58,568 nucleotides of DNA from NCBI GenBank assembly GCA_001970955.1, contig MPUH01000388.1, positions 1 through 58,568 on the forward strand, given 5' to 3'. The stretch is from Stentor coeruleus. Taxonomy: Eukaryota; Ciliophora; Heterotrichea; Heterotrichida; Stentoridae. The notes beneath the pieces are model-generated. The model saw only the letters and a list, made by a program, of their open reading frames with translations, made no database searches and had not been told where the DNA came from. Below, one piece after another: positions 39,763 through 49,538 of the stretch. Position 1 is the stretch's first letter; every line of letters starts with the position of its first letter. The position numbers and the translations under genes were made by a program.

Positions 39763-39894
39763 TTAAAAAAAATCTAATAATTTAGATTAATAAGACTAAA
39801 TGTAAATGGGAAATTGCAGTTGTGTATCTTAAAAAAAATCTAATAATTTAGATTAATAAGACTAAATGTAAATGGGAAATTGCAGTTGTGTATC
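39763..39894 (+). repeat. exact 66-bp tandem duplication spanning the MORN start codon
   Basis: 39763-39828 and 39829-39894 are identical. The first copy carries an ATG (39806) encoding MGNCSCVS and then TAA; the second carries the functional start at 39872. There is no N here, so this may be real or an assembly overlap of the same kind as the N joins. Confidence 0.85.
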
Positions 39895-40867
39895 CAACTT
39901 TGAAGAGCAACCAAATGTTAATTTATGCGATGTTCATATCCCACAAGCAAAAGAGCCAATAGAAATTATCCAAATCGAAATAAAACCAACTATTAATGAA
40001 CAACCTGCCCAAGCATTAATAAAAGGATATCTAACCAGAAGGAAATTTTTCAGTAAAAAACTCTCGCCCCAAAGCACAGCCGAAGTTGTAGATGTGAAAA
40101 AATACTTACCAGAAAGCATTCTTACTGTACTTGACAACTTTGAGCAAACAGATTTATTAGTCGATGGCGAAGTTACAAAAATTAACGATGGAGTTTATTA
40201 TATAGGCGAGTGGAAAAATAATAAAATTATTGGTAAAGGCCATATGATCACAAATAATACTTATTACCAAGGGGAGTTTAAGAATGGGATTATAAACGGT
40301 AAAGGTTTAATGATTCAAGTAAATGGGAATTCATATATTGGGGATTTTGTTAATGGGAAGTATAATGGATATGGAAAAATGCATATAAAAGAAAACAATT
40401 ATTTATATGAAGGTGATTGGGTAAATGGAAAACAAAATGGGAAAGGTATAGAAAAATGGGAAGATGGGGCAACATGTAAAGGAATGTTTGTTGATGGGGT
40501 TAAAAATGGATTTGGGGAGTTTAATTGGGCTGATGGGTCAAGTTATAAAGGTGATTTTCATATGAACCATATTGAAGGTATTGGAAATTATAAGTGGAAT
40601 GATGGTCGTAAATATAAAGGTCAATGGAAAAATAGTAAAATGAATGGAAAAGGATATTTTAAATGGCCTGATGGGAGAATATATAAAGGGAATTATGTAG
40701 ATGATAAAAAAGAAGGCAATGGGGTTTTCACTTGGGATAATGGGAAAATTTATGATGGGCAATGGAAAGATGGGAAACAACATGGGATTGGCACTTTACA
40801 GGAAACTGGGAAAAAAACTAAAAAAGGTGAATGGAGGAATGGGAAAAGAATCAAGTGGATTGAATAG
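39872..40867 (+). CDS. MORN-repeat protein with IQ motif and lipidation-type N-terminus, copy 2
   Basis: A 331-residue paralogue of 33703-34698. It starts MGNCSC (myristoylation plus palmitoylation type), has an IQ-like motif (ALIKGYLTRRKFFSKK) and about nine to ten MORN repeats to the C-terminus, ending like copy 1 in KNGKRIKWIE or RNGKRIKWIE. Divergence is greatest in the first 90 residues; the last repeats are nearly identical in DNA. A membrane-attached scaffold responding to calmodulin is inferred. The start lies in the second copy of a 66-bp duplication, so an upstream start-like ATG with a stop after eight codons may be present in the mRNA. Confidence 0.88.
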   Translation: MGNCSCVSNFEEQPNVNLCDVHIPQAKEPIEIIQIEIKPTINEQPAQALIKGYLTRRKFFSKKLSPQSTAEVVDVKKYLPESILTVLDNFEQTDLLVDGEVTKINDGVYYIGEWKNNKIIGKGHMITNNTYYQGEFKNGIINGKGLMIQVNGNSYIGDFVNGKYNGYGKMHIKENNYLYEGDWVNGKQNGKGIEKWEDGATCKGMFVDGVKNGFGEFNWADGSSYKGDFHMNHIEGIGNYKWNDGRKYKGQWKNSKMNGKGYFKWPDGRIYKGNYVDDKKEGNGVFTWDNGKIYDGQWKDGKQHGIGTLQETGKKTKKGEWRNGKRIKWIE

Positions 40868-40956
40868 TAAATAATATTTCTTTTATGCTAGATATTTATG
40901 TTTTTTATTTTTTATATACTTGTGATGTATTAGTAAACCAGTTCATAATATAACAA

Positions 40957-41129
40957 TTATCATGTTATACCACGAAAGTAGTCGTTTAGTAGAATTGATT
41001 GTGGAAATTTCACTGAGTTCTTCATATTCAATATATCACAAATAATAAAAATCCTTAAANTTATCATGTTATACCACGAAAGTAGTCGTTTAGTAGAATT
41101 GATTGTGGAAATTTCACTGAGTTCTTCAT
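40957..41129. repeat. 69-bp duplicated flanks around a single N (assembly join)
   Basis: 40957-41025 is repeated at 41061-41129, with about 34 unique bases and the N at 41060 between. Less AT-rich than its surroundings. On the minus strand it is open for 28 codons from an ATG at 41150 to a TGA at 41064, too short to call. Confidence 0.8.
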
Positions 41130-41386
41130 CTTCGACCTATCTAAAACCATATTCAACCTTCAATCTAATCACAATTCCCAAAATAATTTTTTTTATCTTA
41201 AAATTTTCATTATTTGCAATAAATCTTATATTCTTCTCTATAAAATCTAAACCTCAACACCTTGAATCCTAAAAAAAATCTTAAATTTCTTCACACAAGC
41301 CAAAAAATTCTGCAAACCTTCTATTTCTTTCCATCAAACCAAAAATTCCCTTTAAAATCCTCTAAATCCTATCACAAAAAACTAAA

Positions 41387-41935
41387 TTACTTCACACCTC
41401 CTCTAATAAAAGTTAAATCCGGGTCAACAAGTACCGCACAAAACTCTTTATAATTAAGTTTTTTATCCCCATCCTTATCATATTGTCCTATAAGCTGTTC
41501 AACAATACACTGTATTTGACTATCATCATAAGATCCTTTAAGCAGCATCCTAAACACAATAAACAACTCACTATCCCCAACATATCCATCCCCATCCATA
41601 TCATAAAGCCTAAAAAAGTATTTTGATTTTTCTTCCATAGGCACTCTATCATTAAAAATACTAATTGTCTCAATAAATAATCTAAAATCCACAACTTCTC
41701 CCATATCTAAAGTCATCAATCTTGCTATTCTATCTTTTAATGGATTTTGATGAATTTCAGGTAAAGCCATAAGGTCTTCTACACTAATCCATCCTTTGCT
41801 TTCAGTGTCTAGTTTTTTGAACTTCTGATATATCCTTTTTAGCTCATTCATATTGACTGTTTAACACATACATCGTGTTATTCTTGATATGTCTTCTATT
41901 TCTTCCTTTTTAAATTGACTACCTAGTCCTCCCAT
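41387..41935 (-). CDS. CNB1: calcineurin B, regulatory subunit of Ca2+/calmodulin phosphatase
   Basis: Two exons, 41872-41935 and 41387-41856, joined over a 15-nt intron, giving 177 residues. Exon 1 supplies the N-terminus MGGLGSQFKKEEIEDISRIT with a myristoylation glycine, absent if only the long frame is read. The body matches calcineurin B: YQKFKKLDTESKGWISVEDL, LPEIHQNPLKDRI, FRLYDMDGDGYVGDSELF, QYDKDGDKKLNYKEFCAVL. EF-hands 3 and 4 have full calcium loops. EF1 is weakened, and EF2 (MTLDMGEVVDFRLF) has lost its loop residues. It probably partners calcineurin A in calcium signalling. Confidence 0.9.
41857..41871 (-). other. 15-nt intron
   Basis: GTATGTGTTAAACAG on the coding strand, phase 1. 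A at position 10. It joins the myristoylation exon to the EF-hand body. Confidence 0.88.
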
Positions 41936-42627
41936 ATTATGGATTTTTATATATAATTTATAGGAATATAAGATTTTTGTTGGAATTCTAGGGGTTTTGT
42001 ATAGGATTTAGAAAAAGGTAAAGGTGCGAATTTTATTTGGGATTGGATAAAATTGTGATAAAAGTATATAATAAAAACTATATCATCAAGTTCTCAGAAT
42101 TTATTATTTAAATCCTTTTTCAAACATGTCTATATAGTTGGGAAAATGTTTAAGATTAGATCTATTGGTGATATTTAAAGCATCAAATACTCAATATTAC
42201 TCAAGTTTTAGATCTATCAAGCACTTTGTTTTATATAATCTTTTATGATTTTCATAATTTCTAGATATGAAGTGTTAAGTTTATAAAATACAGCATTCAT
42301 ATTGCTATATACATCAAGAAAACTTTAAAGACCTGGTAAAAATTATGTGCTCAGTTCAAAAATTTTATATCTCATCAATATGTTTTCAGAAATCAAAATA
42401 ATCTCTTACAAATACCCAATAATAAGCAATTATTATCCGAAAGTAAAGGTATTATAAACTCTAACAAATAAATCTTCATCTATACCCATCATATTCACAA
42501 CATCTTCATTATCCAAACTTATCTGCTTTGATTCATATCCTAAATACCCATCTTCAATACAAAACTAAAAAACAACCTTACTAAGTTAGTTTAAATAAAC
42601 TATTAGAGGGGCCATAATATTTAATAA
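41936..42627. other. divergent intergenic region
   Basis: C-poor near the calcineurin B start, G-poor from about 42380 to the protease start. No gene is seen. Confidence 0.45.
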
Positions 42628-43545
42628 ATGGGTGAAGTTATTGATATATTATCAGACTCCGAAGACTTAATCTCTGAAGAAAGCCTCGATCCTATAATAA
42701 TAAAAAACAAATTCTCAGTCACCCTAAAAGAATCCGACTATTCTAAACTTAACAAAGGCGTTTACATAAACGATAATATTGTAGACTTCATTCTTAATGC
42801 CTATATCAGTACAAAATCCAAGAATTTCCATGCATTTAATTGTTTTTTCTATCTAACATACGAAGAGCATGGTTTTGACAAAATCCAAAAATGGTATAAA
42901 TCAGTTGACATTTTTAGTAAAAAATATTGGCTCATCCCTATAGCCATAATGGACCATTGGCTTCTAGTCATAATAGCAAATCCTAAAAACGCTTTAACTA
43001 AAAAAAATCCTCCATCGCAAATGCTTCTTTTTGACTCAATGAATTCTAAAGTTCTTAATCCACAGAAACTATTAGAAAAATATATAAAAAGCGAATGGAA
43101 ACAAAGGACTGGTCAAGATGTTGATGATATTGATATTCCTTTATATTTTTTAAAACTCCCACAACAGGAAAATTTGTATGATTGCGGGATTTATATGCTT
43201 GAATATGCTAATGAGTTTATTAAAAGACCTAGATATTTTTGCAATCCTAATAAAGATTATACTTTGATTTTTGAACAGTTGATGATTGAGGATAATAGAG
43301 ATAAGATTAAAAATTTTATATTACAGATTGCTGAAGGGGTGAATATTTATAATGTGAAACAAAAAGTTTATTTGATGATACCCAGGAAGCTTTTAGATCA
43401 GGAGGATTTAGGGTTTTTTAAATGCAAGAAGAGGAGGAGAGGTTGTAATAGGCAGGTTAAATTGAAGAAGTATAAGAAAGATCCTGAGAATGCGATTAGG
43501 ATGGAGAATTCGCATATGTTGACCAAACCTAATATAAAGATATAG
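42628..43545 (+). CDS. Ulp1/SENP-family SUMO (or related) cysteine protease
   Basis: A 305-residue protein with the C48 peptidase pattern: YINDNIVDFILNAYI (matching the W-L-N-D-x-x-I-x-F motif), His110 in MDHWLLV, Asp136 in LLFDSM, the oxyanion Gln near 180 (PQQENLYDCG) and Cys186. The complete triad suggests an active SUMO- or Nedd8-type deconjugase, with SENP6/7/Ulp2-like spacing. The extreme N-terminus EVIDILSDSED resembles a SUMO-interacting motif (hydrophobic core plus acidic residues), which fits a SUMO substrate. The C-terminal 60 residues are basic (KCKKRRRGCNRQVKLKKYKK) and may be a nuclear signal. Confidence 0.9.
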   Translation: MGEVIDILSDSEDLISEESLDPIIIKNKFSVTLKESDYSKLNKGVYINDNIVDFILNAYISTKSKNFHAFNCFFYLTYEEHGFDKIQKWYKSVDIFSKKYWLIPIAIMDHWLLVIIANPKNALTKKNPPSQMLLFDSMNSKVLNPQKLLEKYIKSEWKQRTGQDVDDIDIPLYFLKLPQQENLYDCGIYMLEYANEFIKRPRYFCNPNKDYTLIFEQLMIEDNRDKIKNFILQIAEGVNIYNVKQKVYLMIPRKLLDQEDLGFFKCKKRRRGCNRQVKLKKYKKDPENAIRMENSHMLTKPNIKI

Positions 43546-43687
43546 TAATTAATTTATTGTTCACACTTTAGACTTAGGTTTTTTTTTCATGAAAAAAGGA
43601 TTTTATTTTTATTTTTATCTTCATTCAAACTTCAACCAAATCTTTACTTTTGTTGAAAATCTTATCAAAAATAGCATAACTTATTAA

Positions 43688-44113
43688 TTACTTCAAAGCT
43701 ACGATTTTTCTATGAATTTCTTCTCTTTTGAGACGTTCACGTTCAATCTGTTCTTTGAGTTCATCAATATATCTTTTACGATAGTTACTCATAGAATTTT
43801 TACCTTTTTTACAATCACCTCTTGAGTTCGATGAGGCAGATCTTTGAATCTGCAAAGCTTTTTTCTTAGCAGGATCAAGATGGGCATGTCTAATAGGTTT
43901 AGTTCCTCCAAATGTATAAGCTAAACTATAATCAAGAGTTTTATAGTTTTTAGGGTCAATGTCTTGATTTGAATTAGGAAATGGTGATCTTGATATTGGA
44001 ACTGGCGAATGAAAGAAGCTCCCTGTGGTCTTATAGAAATTATTAGCTCGGCTTCGTTCTTGATTAACTCTCTGCTGCCAGGCAAGGTGTTCCGAATGGT
44101 AGCATAAAGACAT
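43688..44113 (-). CDS. small basic protein, unrecognised
   Basis: A 141-residue protein. The N-terminus contains YHSEHLAWQQRVNQERSRAN; the centre is Ser/Pro-rich (SPVPISRSPFPNSN); the C-terminus (YRKRYIDELKEQIERERLKR) is probably a coiled coil. No domain is recognised. The composition and size suggest a cytoskeletal or axonemal accessory protein; this is a guess. It is divergent from the EF-hand gene, with starts about 120 bp apart, and convergent with the protease. Confidence 0.6.
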   Translation of the reverse strand: MSLCYHSEHLAWQQRVNQERSRANNFYKTTGSFFHSPVPISRSPFPNSNQDIDPKNYKTLDYSLAYTFGGTKPIRHAHLDPAKKKALQIQRSASSNSRGDCKKGKNSMSNYRKRYIDELKEQIERERLKREEIHRKIVALK

Positions 44114-44232
44114 ATTAATTATGGTCTAGAACAGTTCTATTAAAAAAAAAATTATCCATGATAAAAAGTATTACTTTTGATATCTACCCGGCTATTATAA
44201 AAATCTAAATAAACTCTCACGGTTATATAAAT

Positions 44233-44808
44233 ATGTCAGAAAAAAAGAAATCCCCTGATGAACTATTAGAAGAAGTGACCATACATCAAGTTGAACGTGA
44301 AGCTCTAGATAGAGTTTTTAGTACATTTGTCAGCAAATCTGAAGACCCAAGAGCATTAGATAACTGTGTAAAATTTGGCTGGCAAGAAGTATATCAAGTC
44401 CTCAAAGAACTTGGAAGTCCTATGAGTAAACAAGATGTTCAATTAATGATATGGGAAGTTGATGAAGATCTTGATACTTATGTTTCAAAAGAGGAATTTG
44501 AAATTATGTATAAAAGATGTGTTAGTGATAAGACTGGTTTAGAACCAAGAAAACTGTTTAACCTTGTTCAATTTATGATGTTTGATAAGAATAATCTGAA
44601 GAGTATTACGGTTGAAGATACTTTAGAGCTTATTTATGTGAGATATGGAATGGAACATCTTGAGAAAGAAATTCAAGCATTGTTTGGAGCTGATGAGAAA
44701 CAACCGGATGGAACTGAGAAGAGGATTACTTTTGCCCAGTATTTGGAACAGATTAATGCTAAGAATATCCAGAAAAGAAAAAAGAAGGCTTCTAGAAGAG
44801 GTAAATAA
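44233..44808 (+). CDS. EF-hand protein, probably axonemal or cortical
   Basis: A 191-residue protein. One recognisable calcium loop occurs at residues 77-88 (DEDLDTYVSKEE), although position 6 is Thr rather than Gly. The preceding helix is VYQVLKELGSPMSKQDVQLM. Two further helical pairs lack loop residues (FMMFDKNNLKSITVEDTLEL; FGADEKQPDGTEKRITFAQY). The C-terminus is basic (KRKKKASRRGK). Degenerate calmodulin-like proteins of this kind occur among ciliary proteins, but I cannot name an orthologue. Confidence 0.72.
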   Translation: MSEKKKSPDELLEEVTIHQVEREALDRVFSTFVSKSEDPRALDNCVKFGWQEVYQVLKELGSPMSKQDVQLMIWEVDEDLDTYVSKEEFEIMYKRCVSDKTGLEPRKLFNLVQFMMFDKNNLKSITVEDTLELIYVRYGMEHLEKEIQALFGADEKQPDGTEKRITFAQYLEQINAKNIQKRKKKASRRGK

Positions 44809-45589
44809 CTTAATCTTGCATAGAATTTTTTATATGAGAGGAGATTAGGAGGTAGAAATTGTTATAGTTTTGATGTGGGGTTAGGAGAAGGAGTTTGCTT
44901 GTGTTAGATTAAGGGTATTTGGAATTAGCATGCATTTTGCTATTAGAAATAGAGTTTTTTAGATTAATGGGAATGCATAAGAGTTGACTCCAAGTTTAAT
45001 TTTAGTAATAATAAATAAGAGTTAATAATTAAAGCATGCTTGAGCTAAGTATTTCCTACATAAAACCAGAATTTTATTCCAAACCCTAATCTCTATAATA
45101 TACTGTTTTTGATTTAAATTACAATTTCCTTAAATTATTAAAATATATTCTAAACTAATATATTGAAACTCTCATAATCAACATAATCTTCTCTAATATT
45201 TTTTTCTTATCACACTCTTCATTAGCAACCTTTTCTCTTACAACAACCTTATATTTTTTATAAAAATCCCTAGTATTAAGAATCCATAAAATTTATTAAT
45301 CAAAACATAGACTCCTTCAAACTCTTTCAATCTATATATTTTAATAAGACTATTTTTTTTACTCTCAGACAATATTACTAATTCCAAATCTTATTTCCTT
45401 GCTTTCCTTTTTACCAAAATTTCATCATATATTATCAGTATTTATAAGTTTCAACATATCAAATTACTACATAAAACTAGTATCTTCAAATCACATCCTT
45501 TATTCCAAACTTAAACAAATCCTATAACCAAATAAAAAATAAAACACTTAAGCCTTCAAAAAGTCATAAACCCAAATCGCTAAATATAA
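44809..45589. other. intergenic region
   Basis: G-rich 3' flank to about 45000, then a long G-poor, A/C/T-rich 5' flank of PAP copy 2 (45060-45589). No gene is seen. Confidence 0.5.
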
Positions 45590-46882
45590 ATGTTCATCAT
45601 CATTTTCTTGTTTTTACAAACCCAAGCTCTTTTCTACCCAATGCAAGTTCACTTATCCTGGACCGAAAACCCTTCAGAAATGCGAGTATCATGGCAATCT
45701 CGTTTAAACGGTAAAGCTCTTATCTCTTATCGGCCCATCTTTTGTGGAAATAGTTCCGATTGGACAAATATTGAAGCTGAAACAACTCGTATAGATTTTG
45801 GTACTGAAATGTTTCGATATTCATTTGTTCATACAGGGGTAATGAATAATCTAAGTCCTGATTGTCATTATGAATACAGTGTGTCAAATGGGTATTTTAG
45901 TAGTGACAATTTTGTATTTTATGGGAGGACTCCAGGTCAAGATAAGCGATCTTCATATAAAATGCTAGTTTATGGTGACCTTGGGACTCATGATTATGGC
46001 AAAAAAACTTTCAACCTTATGAAAACAATGGCTGAGACTGAAGAAATTCTTGGCGTTTTTCATATGGGAGATATTGGCTATAATCTTAATAGTCAGCAAG
46101 GGCTTATAGGTGATAAGTTTCTTAATATGATCAAACCTATAGCCAGTTCACATGCTTATATGACAGTACCAGGCAATCATGAAAAAGCAAATAATTATAC
46201 AGCTTATAAGCAAAGGTTTACAATGCCTAGAAATGAAGCTAATCAAAATACCAGCTATTTTTACTCTTTTGATATAGGACCTGTGCATTATGTATTATTA
46301 AATACAAACCCTTATTTGAAAACTTCACTCAAAGATGAAAGAGATACTCAAACTAATTGGCTTATACAAGATCTTAAAAAAGCAAATGAAAACAGAATCA
46401 GTGTTCCTTGGATAATAACTTTACATCATCATTTATTGTATTGTTCACATGATCCTTCAGATAGTGGGTCAAGAAAAGATTGTGAAGTTCAAGCTGCGGT
46501 GATAAGACATAATTTGGAAGAAATTTATTATGAGAATAAAGTTGATTTAGTACTTTCTGGGCATGTTCATCATTATGAAAGACAAGCTAGTATTTATAAG
46601 AATGAAACTGTTTATGGTGATGTTGATGAGTTGAATAAACATGTTAATGCTAATGCACCAATATATATTATATCTGGAAGTGCAGGGAATCGGATTAAAA
46701 AAAATGACCCTACTGCACCAAATCCTTGCTTGTGGACAAGGTTTATGAGTAATGATTTTGGTTTTGGGACATTGACTGTGCTTAATGAAACAGTATTGTT
46801 GTGGGAGCAGTTTAGTTCAGAGACAAATAAAATGATTGACTGGGTTTACATTATCAAGTATTTTAAAAAATTAAACAGCTAA
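45590..46882 (+). CDS. purple acid phosphatase, copy 2 (intact head of the tandem array)
   Basis: A 430-residue protein colinear with 8803-10095. It has a signal peptide (about 1-13), the N-terminal fibronectin-like domain, and metal-binding blocks GDLGTH, GDIGYN, GNHEKANN, HHHLLYC and GHVHHYER. The Arg of GHVHRYER in copy 1 is His here. Probably a secreted or lysosomal phosphomonoesterase. Its last third is the source of three pseudogene fragments downstream, each followed by a membrane-protein gene on the other strand, so this gene forms the intact first part of the tandem array. Confidence 0.95.
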   Translation: MFIIIFLFLQTQALFYPMQVHLSWTENPSEMRVSWQSRLNGKALISYRPIFCGNSSDWTNIEAETTRIDFGTEMFRYSFVHTGVMNNLSPDCHYEYSVSNGYFSSDNFVFYGRTPGQDKRSSYKMLVYGDLGTHDYGKKTFNLMKTMAETEEILGVFHMGDIGYNLNSQQGLIGDKFLNMIKPIASSHAYMTVPGNHEKANNYTAYKQRFTMPRNEANQNTSYFYSFDIGPVHYVLLNTNPYLKTSLKDERDTQTNWLIQDLKKANENRISVPWIITLHHHLLYCSHDPSDSGSRKDCEVQAAVIRHNLEEIYYENKVDLVLSGHVHHYERQASIYKNETVYGDVDELNKHVNANAPIYIISGSAGNRIKKNDPTAPNPCLWTRFMSNDFGFGTLTVLNETVLLWEQFSSETNKMIDWVYIIKYFKKLNS

Positions 46883-47082
46883 TCATCTGAACAATTTTAA
46901 TCAAAAACTAAATCGCAATCAAAATAAATTCTTTTTCATAAAATGCATATATCTTAAAACGCTGTTCATACCTTTATATTTTTCTCCTGTATTTCCACTT
47001 TATACAAATTCAACAAAACTAGTATCGATATCCAAACAATTTTAACCATCTTATAAAATCCTAATCATCTATTATCCTAAAA

Positions 47083-47704
47083 TCATCTAAGTAAATCATA
47101 ATTTTTATATCTCTCTTGATCTTGCTCATAAGATCGTTCATGATACCATTTTAACAAGAATTTAGCTATCCCATAAGTCAGACCCAAAAACGGTACCAAA
47201 AGATTAGCATAGGCAATAAAGATTACATAACCAAAATTCCATTTGGCATTACGTGATGATCCACTAGACCAACTTCTTCTAGACCAAGAGCTTTTCAAAT
47301 CTACAATATCCAAAGTTGTAGTTGTAGTTGTATTTGTCGTTGTTGAGTTTGAGCTTTCTTCATTTGTTTTATAGCAATCTGAAATTGAAGGTTGTGAAAC
47401 CTTATCTCTCAATGCAATAGAAGTACCTGCATAGGCAACTAGTATTAAAAATAGGCAAAAGAGGTGTTTTTTTGGAATCTTTGCATGATTGTATTTTAGT
47501 TTTCCGTATACGAATAACAGAAACCATAGAATAAGAAGAAAGAAGCAGGCAAATAGGTAATAGCTAGTCTAGACATTACTGTAAAGTTTCATTGCAGGTA
47601 TCTCGAGCGAAAACAACTATAAACATTATAAAAAGCTAAGTAATTGTTACGAATATTGCCCAGATAGGAGCTAGCTCCGCATGAATATGGTCCTTTAAAT
47701 CCAT
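47083..47704 (-). CDS. multi-pass membrane protein of the tandem array, copy 1
   Basis: Three exons: 47651-47704, 47580-47635 and 47083-47563, joined over a 15-nt and a 16-nt intron, giving 196 residues. Without splicing the frame has stops in every reading. The spliced protein starts MDLKDHIHAELAPIWAIF and has four likely membrane segments: across the exon 1/2 junction, YYLFACFFLLILWFLLFVYG, HLFCLFLILVAYAGTSIAL, and FGYVIFIAYANLLVPFLGL. Between segments 3 and 4 lies a Ser/Thr-rich linker (NSTTTNTTTTTT, then a Ser/Arg cluster). The short C-terminus is charged (HERSYEQDQERYKNYD). No known family. It is convergent with PAP copy 2. Confidence 0.78.
47564..47579 (-). other. 16-nt intron 2 of array gene copy 1
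   Basis: GTAATGTCTAGACTAG, phase 2, A at position 10. The equivalents in copies 2 and 3 are GTAATTTTTAGACTAG. Confidence 0.8.
47636..47650 (-). other. 15-nt intron 1 of array gene copy 1
   Basis: GTAACAATTACTTAG, phase 0, A at position 10. The equivalents in copies 2 and 3 are GTAACACTTACTTAG. Confidence 0.82.
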
Positions 47705-47772
47705 TATATTTATACGCCAATAAAGCTAACATTTTTGTATGTAAAAGGCTAAGCATAGATACGATTTTATTT

Positions 47773-47785
47773 TAATGCTTTCATG
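47773..47785. repeat. left target-site duplication of the LINE
   Basis: TAATGCTTTCATG, identical to 49083-49095. Array units 2 and 3 carry a single uninterrupted version of this site. Confidence 0.85.
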
Positions 47786-49082
47786 ATGGGTAAAAAATAG
47801 GAATACTTCTCTATGCAAACGATATAGCACTAATTGCTGATAGTAAAGCTGAGATGAAAAAGATATGTAAAATTGCTGAAAAGCTACTATGAGTTAAAAA
47901 TAAATGCGGATAATCAGAAGTAGTTGTATACAATGCAAACCTAAAGCCGGATATTAAAATAGCAGGTCAAAAACTTCAAGTAATAAACTCCTATAAATAC
48001 TTAGAATATATGACTAATAATAGATTGAGCTGCGAAAAACACCTTAAAGATAGATGCCTGAAGATGAAATTTGCATTAGGAAGCTTTCTAGGGGTGCTTA
48101 ACTCGCTCAAAGGAATTACACTAGAAAAAAAGAAGCTAATGGCTAAAGCATGCATTAACTCAGTAGCGTTATATGGAACAGAAATAACTCTAGAACACCT
48201 CGAATATAGTAAAGTTATAGAAGATCTGGAGAAAAAACAAAGGAGATATATGAGGAATTTGGTAGGAGTAAGTAAAATATCGCAATGAAAACATTGCTCA
48301 CAGAATTAGATTTCCATCAATAATAGAAGAGATGGTAATAAGGATGCTGAAACTTAGAGCAAGATTAAAATGTGACGAAAATAGTGTTATCGGGAAACTT
48401 TTCACTTTATGCAAAAAACTGAGACTTAAATAGGAAATAAAATATGAAAGACTAATAAAATATTACAACATGCCTTATAGAAGATTCTCAGAACTCGAAA
48501 AATACGATCTAATTAACAAAGATATTGAAATAATAAAAAACTCTGAAAGGATAAGAAGATATATCTCACTTGTAAATAAATCGACCACAAATCTCTATAG
48601 AAAACTATGAGGTAATCTAAATAAGAAAAAGGTTTGTCTTTTATCTGAAAGAAAATACACATAGGAAGCGTGCAATCACAATTCTTTTTGGATTAAGAAC
48701 AGGATCAAACCACTCAATGATGTTTCAGTACTCAAGAAACTTAAAAATTAGTCCCTTCTGTGTTTCCTGTCTCAAACTTATCGAAGACGAAGAACATATT
48801 ATAGAAGAATACCCATTATATAATGATGCAAGAACAATTTTAAGAGAAAATAAAAAAAAAACAAATACTAGACATATACTACAAGCTTACACTAGCAGAA
48901 ATAGTACTAAACGGTAAAAAGTTTGAAAAATGTATAAAAGAAAAGAGTAATAAAACCAAAAGAAAAGTAGATAGCATCATAAAAAACTTCGTAGAAAACA
49001 TTGACAATAAGAGAAAACAACTAAAAATTGATTAATACAGAGTTCACGACTGTGAACGATATATTTTCTAACTAACTAATTG
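47786..49082 (+). mobile_element. 5'-truncated, decayed non-LTR retrotransposon (LINE)
   Basis: About 1.3 kb holding the end of a LINE reverse transcriptase. It begins at the catalytic box, read as LLYANDIALIADS, where the second Asp position of the usual YADD is changed (YAND). It continues through KYLEYMTNNRLSCEKHLKDR and SFLGVLNSLKGITLEKKKLM (48010-48288). Near 48680-48900 is the C-terminal part with GLRTGSNHS and the finger-like FCVSCLKLIEDEEHIIEEYP. Several stops and frameshifts break it, so it is inactive. The 3' end is a short CTAACTAACTAAT tail. 13-bp target-site duplications flank it, and the site is empty in sister units, so the insertion followed the unit duplication. Confidence 0.88.
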
Positions 49083-49095
49083 TAATGCTTTCATG
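49083..49095. repeat. right target-site duplication of the LINE
   Basis: TAATGCTTTCATG, the same as 47773-47785. Confidence 0.85.
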
Positions 49096-49212
49096 CTAAT
49101 TTGAGCACTAAAATAAGCACACAAGCGATGTATTATAGTTTTGATAATACAAGCATAAGTGGAAATATGAATGGTCGGTTGAAACAAGTGTTGAGCCGGA
49201 GCAGGACCCCAG

Positions 49213-49538
49213 GTATTTTCTGGGCATGCTCATCATTATGAAAGATAAGCTAGTGTTTATAAGAATAAAACTGTTTATGGTGATGCTGATGAGTTGAATA
49301 AGCATGTTAATACTAATGCACCAATATATATTATATCTGGAAGTGCAGGGAATCGGATTAAAAAAAATAACCCTACTGCGCCAAATCTTGCTTATGGACG
49401 AGGTTTATGAGTAATGATTTTGAGACTTTGACTGTGCTTAATGAGACAGTAATGTTGTGGGAGCAATTTAGTTCAAAGACAAATAAAATGATTGACTGGG
49501 TTTACATTATCAAGTATTTTAAAAAATTAAACAACTAA
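49213..49538 (+). pseudogene. PAP 3' fragment (array unit 2)
   Basis: Matches the last quarter of PAP copy 2 from the GHVHHYER block to the stop, nearly base for base. It is interrupted by a TAA after ...HHYER, point changes and small deletions near 49385-49425, and has no 5' part. The similarity continues past the stop into the shared 3' flank. Non-functional. Confidence 0.9.

Noticed and set aside
41064-41150. 28-codon minus-strand frame starting MVLDRSKMKNSV
   Set aside because: It lies in a region affected by an assembly join and is too short to support without homology.
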